This document shows, in pieces, positions 49,847 through 61,116 of a DNA stretch of 64,000 nucleotides (its first letter is position 1; each line of letters begins with the position of its first letter). This DNA comes from Cucumis sativus (lineage: Eukaryota; Streptophyta; Magnoliopsida; Cucurbitales; Cucurbitaceae). The notes below the pieces were generated by a model. The model did not search any database. It was not told where the DNA came from and saw nothing but the letters and a program-made list of their open reading frames with translations. The stretch covers positions 13,330,001-13,394,000 of the forward strand of contig NC_026656.2 of the NCBI RefSeq assembly GCF_000004075.3, given 5' to 3'. The translations under genes were made by a program, and so were the position numbers.

Positions 49847-52800
49847 TTACAAAAGATCATCAGTCAAGTCGTTGCATTTTAAACCATTAACCTTAAACTG
49901 CAGAGATGAAATCTCCTTGTTCAGCTGTAAATATTTGGACTCAAGCTCACTCAAGCGAGCTCTGGTACCGGCAACTTTTGCCTTCGCATCATTCATTTCC
50001 TTTTCTTTTCTTGTCAAATCCTGTGTTTGAGATTCGAGTTCATTCTTGATGAGCTCCAACTCGTGGTCACAATTTGCCTTGGCCACCTCCAGAGTAAATT
50101 GTTGGCCACTGGATTCAACAGCTTCTGCAATATCATTTAGTATACTATGCAGCCAACCAACATTCATTCCTGAAGACACTACATCATTGAGAATGGCCAA
50201 GAGTTCTTTAACTTTGGACTTGGACACCTTCTGAGAGAATTTTGTGTGCTGCAATTCATGAATGATATAGCACACACACTCCAGATAATAAGAACGAATC
50301 GAAATTGATTCCAATTTACATGAAGCAGCTATATCTCCATGCTTATTGAAGATCGATTGCAGAATGGGAGCTAAACTTAATTTAACGTGGTACTTCCCCA
50401 CAGGTACATAGGGCTCAGATGATACAGATTTAACGTCGTTCTCGTCACTTCCTTTTTGATTAGGAGCCATTGTGGGGAAAGGAAAGCTAGTGATATTAGG
50501 TGAAGTAGTTTTATGATTACCTTCTTCCTCCTCATGAACTGAAGGATCTTCATCTTGTACTAATTCAGAAATTTCAGAACTTTTAGTGATGTGTTCTTTT
50601 GATTTCACAGAAGTAATTGAGTAAGTCTCAGTTTTGTGGAGCTTCTGGAGATTATTAGCCTCAACCTGCCATGTAAGACAAAGAAAATATGTAAAGTGGG
50701 ATTTAAATTAGTTATGAAAAAGGTAAACAAAGTTAAGTGTTGTCCTGTGTGTATGAAAAGCTAAGGGACCTTCAGGGCATTTGCAGAAACTAGAATCAAC
50801 TTAGAAAACTTATTTTGCTCCTCAATCGTCAAAGAGTCTTCAACAAAGTGAGTTCTTTCCTCTGGGGGAACAGATGTTTTAGAACTCTCTGGGGGAACAC
50901 ATGTTTTAGTTACTTGAGGTTTGGATGAAACAGCACTTGCCAAAGGATCACTGAGTTTTCGGGGCGATTTTGGCAGTGAATCCCTCCTTGCTCCACCTGA
51001 TCCTACAGCTGAAAAATGCATCAGCAGATTCAGATATAGACTGACATTCTTAAAATGTCGCCTAAAAATGCTACGTATTGTCATCATCGTCGATCTTAAT
51101 AGGTTTGAGTTTCGTTTCAATTTGGTCCCTAGGTTTTAAGATTTACAATTTTAACCTTGATTTTTTGCTAAAGACTGAAAGTGAGTATTTAGTGAAAATT
51201 TAAGGTTAAAAATGTAAATCTTGAACTTAGGGACCAAACTGAAACCTCAAGGGTAAAGTTCGTAATATTTTGAAACTTAGGAACTAAGTTGAAATCAAAC
51301 CCAAAACTTAAGGACTAAAAGTAGAAAATTCTAAATCCTAGAGACCAAAGAAATGTTTTTTTTTTTTTTCTATAATAACAGATCACTTTTGGTATTAGTG
51401 CCTTTGGAAGAAAAGCTAATTTGAAGTGTGTATAATATAACTTTTGTTAGTTAATTTTAGATAACTAAAACCACTTTTTAATCAAATCTAGATGCATAAA
51501 AGAACACTTGTAAAATAATTTCAGAACTCTTTTCAGAGAAACACAAGATGATTATCCAAAAATGACTTCTCAACGTGATTTACCAAATATCTTTAAAATA
51601 TGCAGTAAGAAAAAACATTTGTAGTTAAGAAAACCACTTTTGAATGTAATGTATCTAAACAAGTTTGCCACTAAAAGCACTGTTAAAAATATACAGCAAT
51701 TAAAAGATTTTTCTTAAAAGTACTTTAAGAAAAAATTCTTAAACCAGAGAGTATGCTAAACAGAACCTTAATCTCTCAAACTTCTATGACCAGTAAAAGA
51801 ATTGTTACTTGGCTATCAAATCTGCATTACTTTCCTACACTGTTTGTGATTATCATGATTTAACAAGGTTCTTTTTCTTAAGAAAAACATAGCTAAGCCA
51901 AGGAAAAATACCTGAACCCCTTTCTGCTTTTGGCCTACCAGATTGAGTGGTCATGTTGGAGCAGAATTCATCACAGTTATGGTAAGGATTAGATCCCCTA
52001 GTGCAATCTGAACGAACTGTCTTTTTACGTTCGCTACTAAATTTCCAAGCACTATCGCCTTCATAAATTGGGATGGAGACAAAGAAATAATATACACTTC
52101 AGTCATACTTGATGGAAATCAATTTACACAACGCATAAAAATGAATCTTTTAAGATATTCAATGATTAAGTCATTTGTCTTGGAACAAAATATGTTCAAA
52201 ATGTAGGAACAAGACATCTCGCGAAAATTCCAAGTCAAGTTGTCAGTTGATTTTAATGGTTGATATAAAAAAGATGGATAAAAGAAATCATATGTGAATA
52301 TTTGGTTAATAGCTTTAATATATATTACATTTATGCCAACCTAAGCTCAACCAATCCAAGAAAATACCCTCAACCAAGAGATCAACCACCCCAGATGTTG
52401 TTGAACTAAAAAAAAATATTCAGAAACCTAAGTTTGAATTATCTACATTTAGATTGCCAAAAAGTGAATGATAAAAGCTAGCATGTAAGATAAAAAATGA
52501 GCTCAAGAAGTTATGTAACTTAGGGGATTAGAAAATTTGTTGCTGCAATAAGCACTCATTTATCAAACACTGTGTCGACTTCTTAACAACTTAAATCTAA
52601 CCCAGCAGTCAAATGTTACAAGGGTCAGAAACAAAGCGAGACAGTTATAACTCATATTTGATGAAAATATGAGGAATCAGATGTCCCATTCATTGAAAAT
52701 CTGAACCAACCTACTTAGAAACCATCTTAAATCCCAATTTACCCAAATGCTTAAGTTTAATATAATTATACCATCTAACAGTTGACAAAGTCTAATGGAT

Positions 52801-53006
52801 ATCAGTTTTGGGAAAAGTTATCAACTCATATTTGAAAATTAGCCGACATTGCATGAATGAATGAAGAGTAAAGTTAAAGAACCTGAATCCTTCCTAACTA
52901 TCTGCTTCTTGCTTTCACCCTTCTTTTCAAAACAGTACTCAGAGCAAACATGGTAGGGATTGGAAGCATGTGAACAATCTAATCTTCCATTCCCTTTTCC
53001 AGCCAT
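49847..53006 (-). CDS. PEARLI 4 (phospholipase-like) family protein with two N-terminal Cys/His motifs
   Basis: Protein of 442 residues in four exons on the minus strand: 53006-52883, 52058-51912, 51008-50770, 50665-49847, all GT-AG and in frame. Exon 1 encodes C11-x7-H19-x-C21-x3-C25 (LDCSHASNPYHVCSEYC) and exon 2 a second copy at C60-x7-H68-x-C70-x3-C74 (SDCTRGSNPYHNCDEFC). A Ser/Pro-rich, low-complexity middle follows. The PEARLI 4 domain covers about 258-360, with VPVGKYHVKLSLAPILQSIF, HGDIAASCKLESISIRSYYL and GMNVGWLHSILNDIAEAV. A C-terminal coiled coil covers about 360-435. Despite the family name, no catalytic phospholipase motif is visible and the function is unknown. The spaced Cys/His residues suggest metal binding (inference). 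I recall At2g16900 and At4g35110 as positional counterparts. It is head-to-tail with SYF2 on the same strand. Confidence 0.88.
51099..51258. mobile_element. Fold-back MITE-like element in PEARLI 4 intron 2
   Basis: The left arm reads TTTCAATTTGGTCCCTAGG then AAGATTTACAATTTTAACCTT. The right arm contains AAGGTTAAAAATGTAAATCTT then TAGGGACCAAACTGAAACC, the near-exact reverse complement over about 50 bases. The short loop and lack of coding sequence fit a MITE. Confidence 0.75.
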
Positions 53007-56000
53007 TTAGAAAACCTGTGGAAGCCAAAGATTGATAAATTCTTAAGAGAGAGAAAAAACCATTTCTAGATAATTACTTTGACTTGAATAATAACATTCC
53101 ATTCACAGATTCTCAAACAAAAACCTAAAGACCTTCCCATGATATTCTAAACAAACAAATCATCAGAAGAGCAGACCACAACACAGAAAATCTAAAACCC
53201 TAGAACTTAAGCCAATCAATCAAACAGTAAGAAATACAGAACAGCAACAAACCTGTCCGTTGAATCAAAGTGTTTGTTCTTCTAACCTACCAACCCAATA
53301 GGGAGATTGTAGTAGGGTGTTGAAAATCTGACCCAATATAGAGAAGAAGAAGAAAAAGCAAAAAGCAAAAAGGGGTTTGTAGAGAGAACTTTGAGATGAA
53401 AAAGAAGAGGCGATGAAGGTGTCCAGTTGTGGAGGGTTGGTCGGAATTATGGGTGGAAAGTGGAAACCCCATTAAATTGAAAGCAAGTAACTTTAGTTCG
53501 CCTCCGATTTGGTTGTTGGTACAGTCTGATCATCAAAGTCAGTTCGGCGAAATTGTTTGACTTTCCCATTTCATTTTTTGAAATTTATTTTCTTTTTCAG
53601 TTTGACTCAAATTTGCCTTTTGTTATGGTGGAATGATCCATAGTTTGAGTCTATAAACTGTTTAGCACCTAACCTTCACGCCTCACTGCAAGAGAAAATT
53701 GTCATTTGTAACTGTCTTTTATGTATCACTCCATGTTAGAGAAAGAGTTTGGGAATAGAATTCAAAATAATCGTATGAATCTATAATAATATCCTCTATT
53801 TATAAGATAATTGATCTAGATTATTTCATCAGAGTTTCAAAGTCATTTTAATTTTAAAGAGTATTATATATCTTATGGAGCTATGTGAACATGTCCGGCA
53901 ATTTGTTTGATTAGGCTTGGCATCAATCTTAGTCTATGAGAGCATCTCCCTCTAGGCTCATTTTGCTCATTCGGCAATTCTTTAGGTTATAGTATTTATG
54001 ACGCATCATTCTTAACCTTGTTGTGTGCTATTTTTTTTAATCAAAATTTGTTACTTAATAATTTTCAATTTTGATTTTGATTTTTTTTGTAAATCATGGC
54101 ATAATTAAAAAAAATAAGAAAAACCATTTCAACGACTTAAAAAACTTTATGATTCTTTTTCAAAACTTTGTAGAAAATATTTTTCCCATGAATGGAATTT
54201 TGTGTTTCCCAAGATTAAGGTTGGCTAGTGGGGCTATGGCCAACTTTGGTTGAATTTAAGTTTTGTACTTTTAAATGTCATTTTAAAAACATATATATAT
54301 ATATATATATATCTTAAAAATCACCTACCAACTTCCAAAATTTGATATTATTTAGGTATATTTTTCAAAATAACACAATATTGAAATTATTCAAACTCTC
54401 TAAAAACTTATTTAATTATTTTTTACTATATTAGGTAAATAATTTTAATATTTTGTTATTTATGATAATCTCTATTAATTATTTTAACTGAATTATTTTT
54501 AAACAGAAAAAATGGTAAAAAAAATTAGTTGATTTATTAAATATAAGATTGAACTTGATGTTTAGCAAAAATTTACAATGCCTTTGGAAAATGTCAAAAA
54601 TTAAAATTTCAGATGTGTACTTTTAAATGTTGGTATATTTTCTACATAAATTCAATTTTTTTTTTAAGTTCAAACATGTAGAATATTGGATTAAGGGATA
54701 GCATACATTTTGAGTTATGTTTAAATTATCATTTTTGTTTTTAGATTTAGAAAGTTTCAATATAATTATTTACATTTAAAAAGACATTGTCATCAGTCTA
54801 ATTATTTGTAATAAAAAAGAATAATTTCTTACCAAACAAAAATTGACTCTTCTAACCTTTATATAGAATTATTTTTGACTTTTTATTTGTCTACACCAAT
54901 TGTGTAATTATATTAAAATATGAGGACCTAGAGGCTGAAATTTAATACTCAAACACCTTCTGTGCAAATATGAAAAGAAAAATGTATTTCCACTTAGATC
55001 ATTAGGGTATTGTATAAGTGTTTGACACAAAAGTATTAAGAAAATTGCCCTAAATACTCTATTTAAAATGATATGAAAGTTTGAGAAATGTATAATAAAT
55101 TATAAATCTAGAGATTAAAAATAAGTTTAAATGGCAAAATTTAAAGAAACAAATAAATGTAGTTTTTGTCCCTCGTTTTGAAATTTAAGAAATTTGTCTT
55201 TTTTTTATATCATTCAGCAACATTATCAAATACTCCATCGTAAACCTTTCTCGTCATCTTTCTTTTCTTTTTCTTTCTGATACATGTAACGATCCTAAAT
55301 AAAATTTGACTTTAGGATAATTGTTTAATGAAGATGAATGTATTGAAAATTATTATATTTAGTTTTGAAGAGTTTTTCAAAAATAGAAAAAAAATGACAA
55401 GCTATTTACCTTCTATAGAACAAAACTACTAAAAGACAAAATTAATTAAATTAAGGGTAAATATTTTTTGTTAAATATTCTATTTTTTAAAAATTCTCTT
55501 AGGTTTTTTTCTTTCTTATTAGAGTTCAAAAAATGATAAGGTGAAAATAGGAGTATTTGTCACGCTCTCTCTTATAACAAAATAAAATATCATTGCTAGA
55601 TATCGAAACTTTTTTCGTCATCTTTCTTTTCTTTTCGTCATCTTCCTCTATAAATGTTTTAATATCTCTTCATTAATGATTATCTCAAAGTCAAATTTCA
55701 TTTATGATACTTACATATTTCTTTTTCACTTTTAATTAATGTTCATTACTTTGTCAAAAAAAAAAAAAAGTTATTAATGCATCACTTCTCTAAAATTAGA
55801 GGAGAAGAAATTATTTTATATCTCTATAATTTTATTAAAAAAAACTGAAATGTAATCGAATTGAAATCTCATAATTAAAACTCACAAATTGTTATACTCA
55901 AAAAAATCAGACCAAAACAACTAACCCACTGTACCACACCCTTCAAGAAGATCATTTGGATGGATCTTTTCCTAACCCATAAAAGCCCAAGATTTTATTG

Positions 56001-58432
56001 ATGGACAATTTCTTATTTCCTAAGAACCTTGCAAAAGTGAAAGATATTTACATACGTAGAGATTGAGAGTCGTCTTTACTGAAAAAAGACCAACTCCAAA
56101 CATATTGATTCTCATTTAATAATTATTTGAGTTTTTAAAAATTAAGGCTATATTATCTTCATTTCGTACAACAATTTGCATTTTTCAAAGTACAAGTTAA
56201 TTTCTTAAAAACTCATTTCACGAGTTTTATGTAGAAGAAAACATAGTTTATCAGATTTTCCATCTAATATGACTGTTTTTTTTTTCTTCATCAATTTATG
56301 ATTGAAAAAAAAAGTTATTTAATGTACTCAAATCAAAAGGGTGCGATTTGACGAAACATTTCAAAAATGTTACCATGATAATATATATTATCATAGAAAA
56401 TGTTACCACGATAGGTGATTAATGTCACTAAATAATTATTGTTGATTGAATTTCAAAATCATGAAACAACCAACTGTGACACTTTTTCATGAGTTGTTTA
56501 TACACTTATCTTGACGGTGGATTAAAAGACTAAGAAAAGAGACATAGAAAGTGGTAGTGGCGTTTTTTAGAGTCATGTAAACCATTCTTTTAGAAGTAGC
56601 TACTTTTTTTAGTTATTAGAATTTGGCTCATTTTTTAAATCGTTGATAAAATGTAGAACACAAAGTAAGAAATTAAAGGTGTCAGTAGAGTCTACAACCT
56701 TAATTTAAAAAGAAAACAAAAACAAAAACAAAATTAAGCTTAAGCTTTTCATTTCGCTTCCCTATAAATGGAAACTATTAATTTTAATAAGGGAAGAAAA
56801 TAACATTAGAGAGGCTTAAAGACATGACTGATATCATCTTAAATTACAATTTGACTCAAAAGCTTAAGTTATTGAAGGAATCTGACTCAATCATTATTTT
56901 GTTAATCTCAATTAAGTCATCTAAACAACTTTAACTTCTAAGACCTTGATCCATTTCCAAAAAGTATTTTATGTTTGCTTCTCGAAATGATCTCTGATGA
57001 GCCAATCAATACGAACTAAAGTTTAAGAATTAAATTAGTAAATTAGTAAAAGTCTAGAAACTAGAAGTTGTTTTTTTATGGATGTTTTCCAAAATCAGAA
57101 TTGAATTTAATTTTAAAGAGGTTAAGAAGTGTATTTAATTTAAAAGGTCAACTCTATCATAGAGGTTCATTGATTGATTATTTCTTTTTTCTCTTAGCCA
57201 AATAATCATTTAATTAAAAAAAATAAGAAGAAGAATCATGCAAGTAAGTCCAAATATATAAATAAATGTGCAAGTTGAAGTTTGTTTCTTCCATTTTAGA
57301 TTGATAAAAATTATGGAATGTCAAATAGTTCTTGCTTCCACGACTTATTCTATAGTTTTAATTCAAAAGAGTTGTCCATATATTAATTTACTTATTATAT
57401 CCACTTTCACCCACTTGTTATTTTAATTTAAATTTTTTAAGATCTATCAATTTCCACTCATAAGATAATTAAAATAATCCTTATAGAGTTAACAAATATG
57501 TTTTAGTTTCTTTATCTTATATTCATCCCTAGTAACAAATTTAAACAACCTCTGACACAGTTAAGCCAAATATCATTCTTGTTTGACAGGTTAAATAACT
57601 TAAAAGTTTCAATCGATTCATTGATTGATGTAAACTATACTAATAAAATTTTGAAAACGAGTTTCGAGAGAGAAAAATATGATGCTAAGTAAGATTAGCA
57701 ATTGGTAAAAATATATTTGATTTCTTCTTTATTTATTTTGGAATAATAAATTTATAAGTCGCCTCAAAATCTACAAACCTCACAAGTGTAATACATGTGC
57801 TTTCTAAAAGATGAAGGTTGGTCTCGATTTGATAACTATTTAGTGTTTGGTTTTCATGTTTTTGAAAATTAAGGGTACAAACACCTTTTCTGCCTCCAAA
57901 TTTTTTTGGATGCAATATTTTCTTTCTACACATTTTAGAAATCAAGCGAAATTTTTAAGACCAAAAATTAGGTTTTAAAAAGATTGTTTTGTTTTGAAAT
58001 TTAGTTAAGAATACGATTCTTTTACTTCGAAAAGACGAGAGTGAGAAATTAAGATCATGAAACCTTCAATTTTCAAAAACTAAAAATCCTTCTAAACTAA
58101 TTTCATGTTTAGAAACCATTTGACTTTTTTCGCTTTTAGTTTTTAAATATAACTCTATAAATATTTTTTTTCATTTGATCAAAGTTTATTCCGCTATTAC
58201 CTACTTTTCCCCAATATTTTCAAAAACCAAGCTAGGTTTTAAAAACTAAAAAAATATTTTTTTAAAACTTTTTTTTCTCTTAAATTTGGTTAAAAATTCA
58301 ACTCTTTTACTCAAGAAAGATGAAAATCGTGGTAAGAAAATGATAGAAAATAGGCTTAACTTTTTTTAAAAAAAAAATTATCAAACAACAACTAAATAAT
58401 TACCAAACAAGACTTAACCCGAACATCAGATA
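53007..58432. other. PEARLI 4 leader and long AT-rich intergenic region
   Basis: The first 450 bases hold the PEARLI 4 5' UTR, probably with a leader intron (acceptor near 53015). No gene is supported beyond that. An (AT)n tract lies at 54291-54312. 57838-58415 contains two partial copies of an interspersed repeat. Other open frames are short and unlike any family I know. Confidence 0.55.
57838..58415 (+). repeat. Interspersed cucurbit-type repeat, partial copy plus near-complete copy
   Basis: The segment 58105-58415 runs ACCATTTGACTTTTTTCGC, TTTTCAAAAACCAAGC, TTTTAAAAACTAAAAAA, TTCAACTCTTTTACTCAAG, GATGAAAATCGTGGTAAG, AATAGGCTTAAC, ending near ATTACCAAACAAG. A truncated copy with TTTTCATGTTTTTGAAAATT and GATTCTTTTACTTCG precedes it at 57838-58060. 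I recall this order of phrases from an abundant cucurbit repeat. Confidence 0.5.
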
Positions 58433-59207
58433 TCAATAAAATAGAACATTAAAGGATAGAATGCAAATGAAAAAGGTCCACCACATAGGAAACCTTCCAC
58501 AACAAATAGAAGCATGGTTGGTGTTTGGAGGAGGAGATTGATCAATTGGATTAAGTGGAAGATGAGTAGAAGAATTGGATTCTTTAACCACAATTCCGAA
58601 CCTCATTCCACCCAAGCAATGACCAGCCACATTACAAATGAACCAATAATTTCTTGCTTCTTTGAGTTCAATTTTATCATTTCCACTATCATATTCACCC
58701 AATACTCCATTCTTTGCCTCACAAGATCTATATGTCTCTTCAATAACTTCATACACATTGTGTACATTCTTTGCATAATTGAAAACTACAAAATCAAAAC
58801 CAACCAATCTTAGTTGTAGTGTTAATGAAAGAGATTAAGCGGCTAGTACTTAAATATATTGTAAGATAACTATTTAGATACGCTAACTAACTTAAATAGA
58901 ATAAGAAAGTACTATCGACAACAAGATCAAAAAGTTTAAAACTGCTCGTTTTCAACACGAGCCTTATAAGGAAAGAGGAACAATTTGAATCCAAAGAAAA
59001 TAGTTGAGAGGGAAATTGGTGATGAATACCTAGAAAATCTCCTTTGGTGAAATTATGGGATTGAGACCAAGTAGCAAAATTGGTGCCAGAATTCCAGCCA
59101 TCTTCATCTCCAACAACAAAGACTTCACACATTGAAACTCCAAAAAAACTTAGAAACAGGAAGAAATAATGAATCAATCTGCAATTATGATATAACTTCA
59201 CCATCAT
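58433..59207 (-). CDS. Phytocyanin (blue copper protein, plantacyanin/uclacyanin-like), GPI-anchor candidate
   Basis: Predicted secreted type I copper protein of 176 residues, probably in cell-wall or plasma-membrane electron transfer. Two exons on the minus strand, 59207-59030 and 58785-58433 (phase 1). The signal peptide is residues 1-27 (hydrophobic YFFLFLSFFGVSMC), followed by EVFVVGDEDGW, the typical mature start. All four copper ligands are present: H68 (KNVHNVYEV), C110, H115 and M120 (ICNVAGHCLGGM). The axial Met makes it uclacyanin or plantacyanin-like rather than stellacyanin-like (Gln). C81 and C116 should form the disulfide. After the domain comes a short Ser/Pro linker and a hydrophobic C-terminus (WWTFFICILSFNVLFY), likely a GPI signal. 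Two adjacent ATGs start the frame; the first is used here. The donor is CTAG|GTATTC and the acceptor TTTTGTAG. Confidence 0.9.
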
Positions 59208-59864
59208 TAAGCTTTCTCTAAATCAGAGAGAGAGAAGAAGATGAAGAAGAGGATATATAAGTAAATTTAATCTTGAAGCAAAATAGTAATCACTATGTTT
59301 TTGGTGGATACAGCTATGAAATATTAATATATAACATATCAACTTTTTAAAACAAAAAATGTTGAATCTCAACTATATTTAGATAAAGACTTAACTTTGA
59401 TGACTAGTCAACAAAATTTTGTTAGCTGTTTAAAAAATAATTATCCTCACCCTCAAAAGATTATTGTACTAAAATAATGAACCATATCGGTTTAACGAAC
59501 ATGCAAGGGTCAACTCAATTCCAAACCCAAAAAAATTCGGGTTGAGCCGGAGTTGCTTTGGGTTTGAAAACAATACTGAGACCAAATATTCTTTTAACAA
59601 ACATAATGTTTTTAAAAAAATAATGTTATTTACATATATTGGTTTTACCTGATGGGCTTTAGGCCCATTAGCTGCGGCTGAGGACATGGGCTGTACCTAC
59701 GTTGAGTGGCCCATTGCATCTGATTCTGTTGACTTCTTTTCAATCAAAAGTGTGAATTTCAAAACCCTTTCTCCTGAAACTTGAAAACCCTAGCCTCAAC
59801 CCTCCACCGTCAAGCTCCGACACGCCGCCTCCCCTTCCCGGACCTCTTCCCTTCTCTTTCATTA
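59208..59864. promoter_or_regulatory. Divergent intergenic region between phytocyanin and the DUF1279 gene
   Basis: About 657 bp between two start codons pointing away from each other. On the minus strand, TTATATATCC at 59260-59251 is a good TATA box about 45-55 nt before the phytocyanin ATG. On the plus side there is only a CT-rich leader. An AG/GA-rich leader stretch lies at 59225-59250. Confidence 0.55.
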
Positions 59865-60302
59865 ATGTCTTTCTTCACTGGCGGCGGAAGATTCCGTGAG
59901 CTTCTTAAGAAGTACGGAAAAGTCGCAATTGGAGTTCATTTCTCAGTATCGGGGGCTTCGATCACTGGCCTCTATGTTGCCATCAAGAACAATGTCGATG
60001 TTGAATCACTACTCGATAAGCTACATATGGATCGATTCTTCTCTAAAGATCAGCCGCAGATAAATCCCTCGGAAGCCACATCGTCCGTAGACGACGGATT
60101 TATGAACGAAGAAAGATCCGCTTCGGAAATTCAACCGACAAGGAATCGTACCGCCGAACTTGCAGCGTCGACTGGCGGTGCGTTGGCTTTGGCTGTGCTT
60201 TGCAACAAAGCGTTACTGCCTATTCGGATCCCAATAACGATTGCATTAACGCCGCCGATTGCGAGGTTGCTGGCGAGGCGAGGGATTGTGAGAAGTGGTT
60301 GA
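59865..60302 (+). CDS. DUF1279 / FAM210-like small membrane protein
   Basis: Single-exon gene of 145 residues counting from the ATG at 59865 (MSFFTGGGRFRELLKKYGK). The DUF1279 region starts at RFRELLKKYGKVAIGVHFSV and continues through a predicted membrane segment (SGASITGLYVAI). A low-complexity acidic and Ser-rich loop (about 75-110) follows, then a second hydrophobic Ala/Leu segment (ALALAVLCNKALLPIRIPIT) and an Arg-rich end. Family members are found in mitochondria or plastids in animals and plants; the molecular function in plants is not known. The frame stays open for 28 codons upstream of this ATG, with an Arg-rich presequence-like composition but no ATG (see findings). The gene diverges from phytocyanin. 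Confidence 0.85.
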   Translation: MSFFTGGGRFRELLKKYGKVAIGVHFSVSGASITGLYVAIKNNVDVESLLDKLHMDRFFSKDQPQINPSEATSSVDDGFMNEERSASEIQPTRNRTAELAASTGGALALAVLCNKALLPIRIPITIALTPPIARLLARRGIVRSG

Positions 60303-61006
60303 GGAACTGAATCCATCTCATTTCTTCTTCTTCGTGGATTTGCTGCTTCTTGAGATCAACAGAGTACTGCGATTCATTTTCTACTTTTTCTTTCGAGAAT
60401 CAATTTTTTTTTTCAAGAAAGATTTACGACAGATTTTGAGAAGATAATTGTGTTCACATTGTCAAAATATAAATAAAAATCTCACCCTTAGTACTTGATC
60501 TTGATCTTGTTCTTCCGTTTTGTTTTTCATTCAATTGAATTTCAATGTACTTTGTTTGAAATTTTAGATCCTCTTATGAGAGATTGAGAGGAGCTCAACC
60601 TTGGAAATTATATTATATTAGAGAATACAAAATTAAAATGTTAAAAATTTTCTTTTGTAGTTTTTTAGTTCTAAACAAAGGGTTTATTATTTGGTTCCAA
60701 ATTTAGCTTAATCTTGAATTTGTAAGATTAATTATCATATTAATTTCTAAATTCTAATAACTTTTTACATTAGGGAACATGAAAATAAAAAAGATAGAAT
60801 TAGTAATAATTTGATAAAATTTCACCCCCTAACTATGAACAATATAATTTAATAATTACAAACTATGGAATTATTTTTTTTTTCTTTATCTCTCACAATT
60901 ATAGTATAGTTGTAGATTAATTTTTTCCTTTTTAGTGAAACTATACCATAAATTTTAATTAAAATTAATTGTTAATATAAGCTCGTCACTCAAGATTAGT
61001 TTAACT

Positions 61007-61116
61007 CAACCATCAATGATCAATATGGTTTGTTAATTTTTATTAAACGATAACTTCAACCGTCAAGGACCAGTCAAGGATCAGTATGGTTTGTTAGTTT
61101 TTATTAAACGATAACT
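61007..61116 (+). repeat. Imperfect direct duplication
   Basis: Copies 61007-61056 and 61057-61116 share ATCARTATGGTTTGTTA and TTTTTATTAAACGATAACT. The second has about 10 extra bases (GACCAGTCAAG-like). Both begin CAACC(A/G)TCAA. Confidence 0.85.

Noticed and set aside
53287-53472. 61-codon reverse frame upstream of PEARLI 4
   Set aside because: Falls in the gene's leader and promoter; no homology, no ATG context connecting it to the gene.
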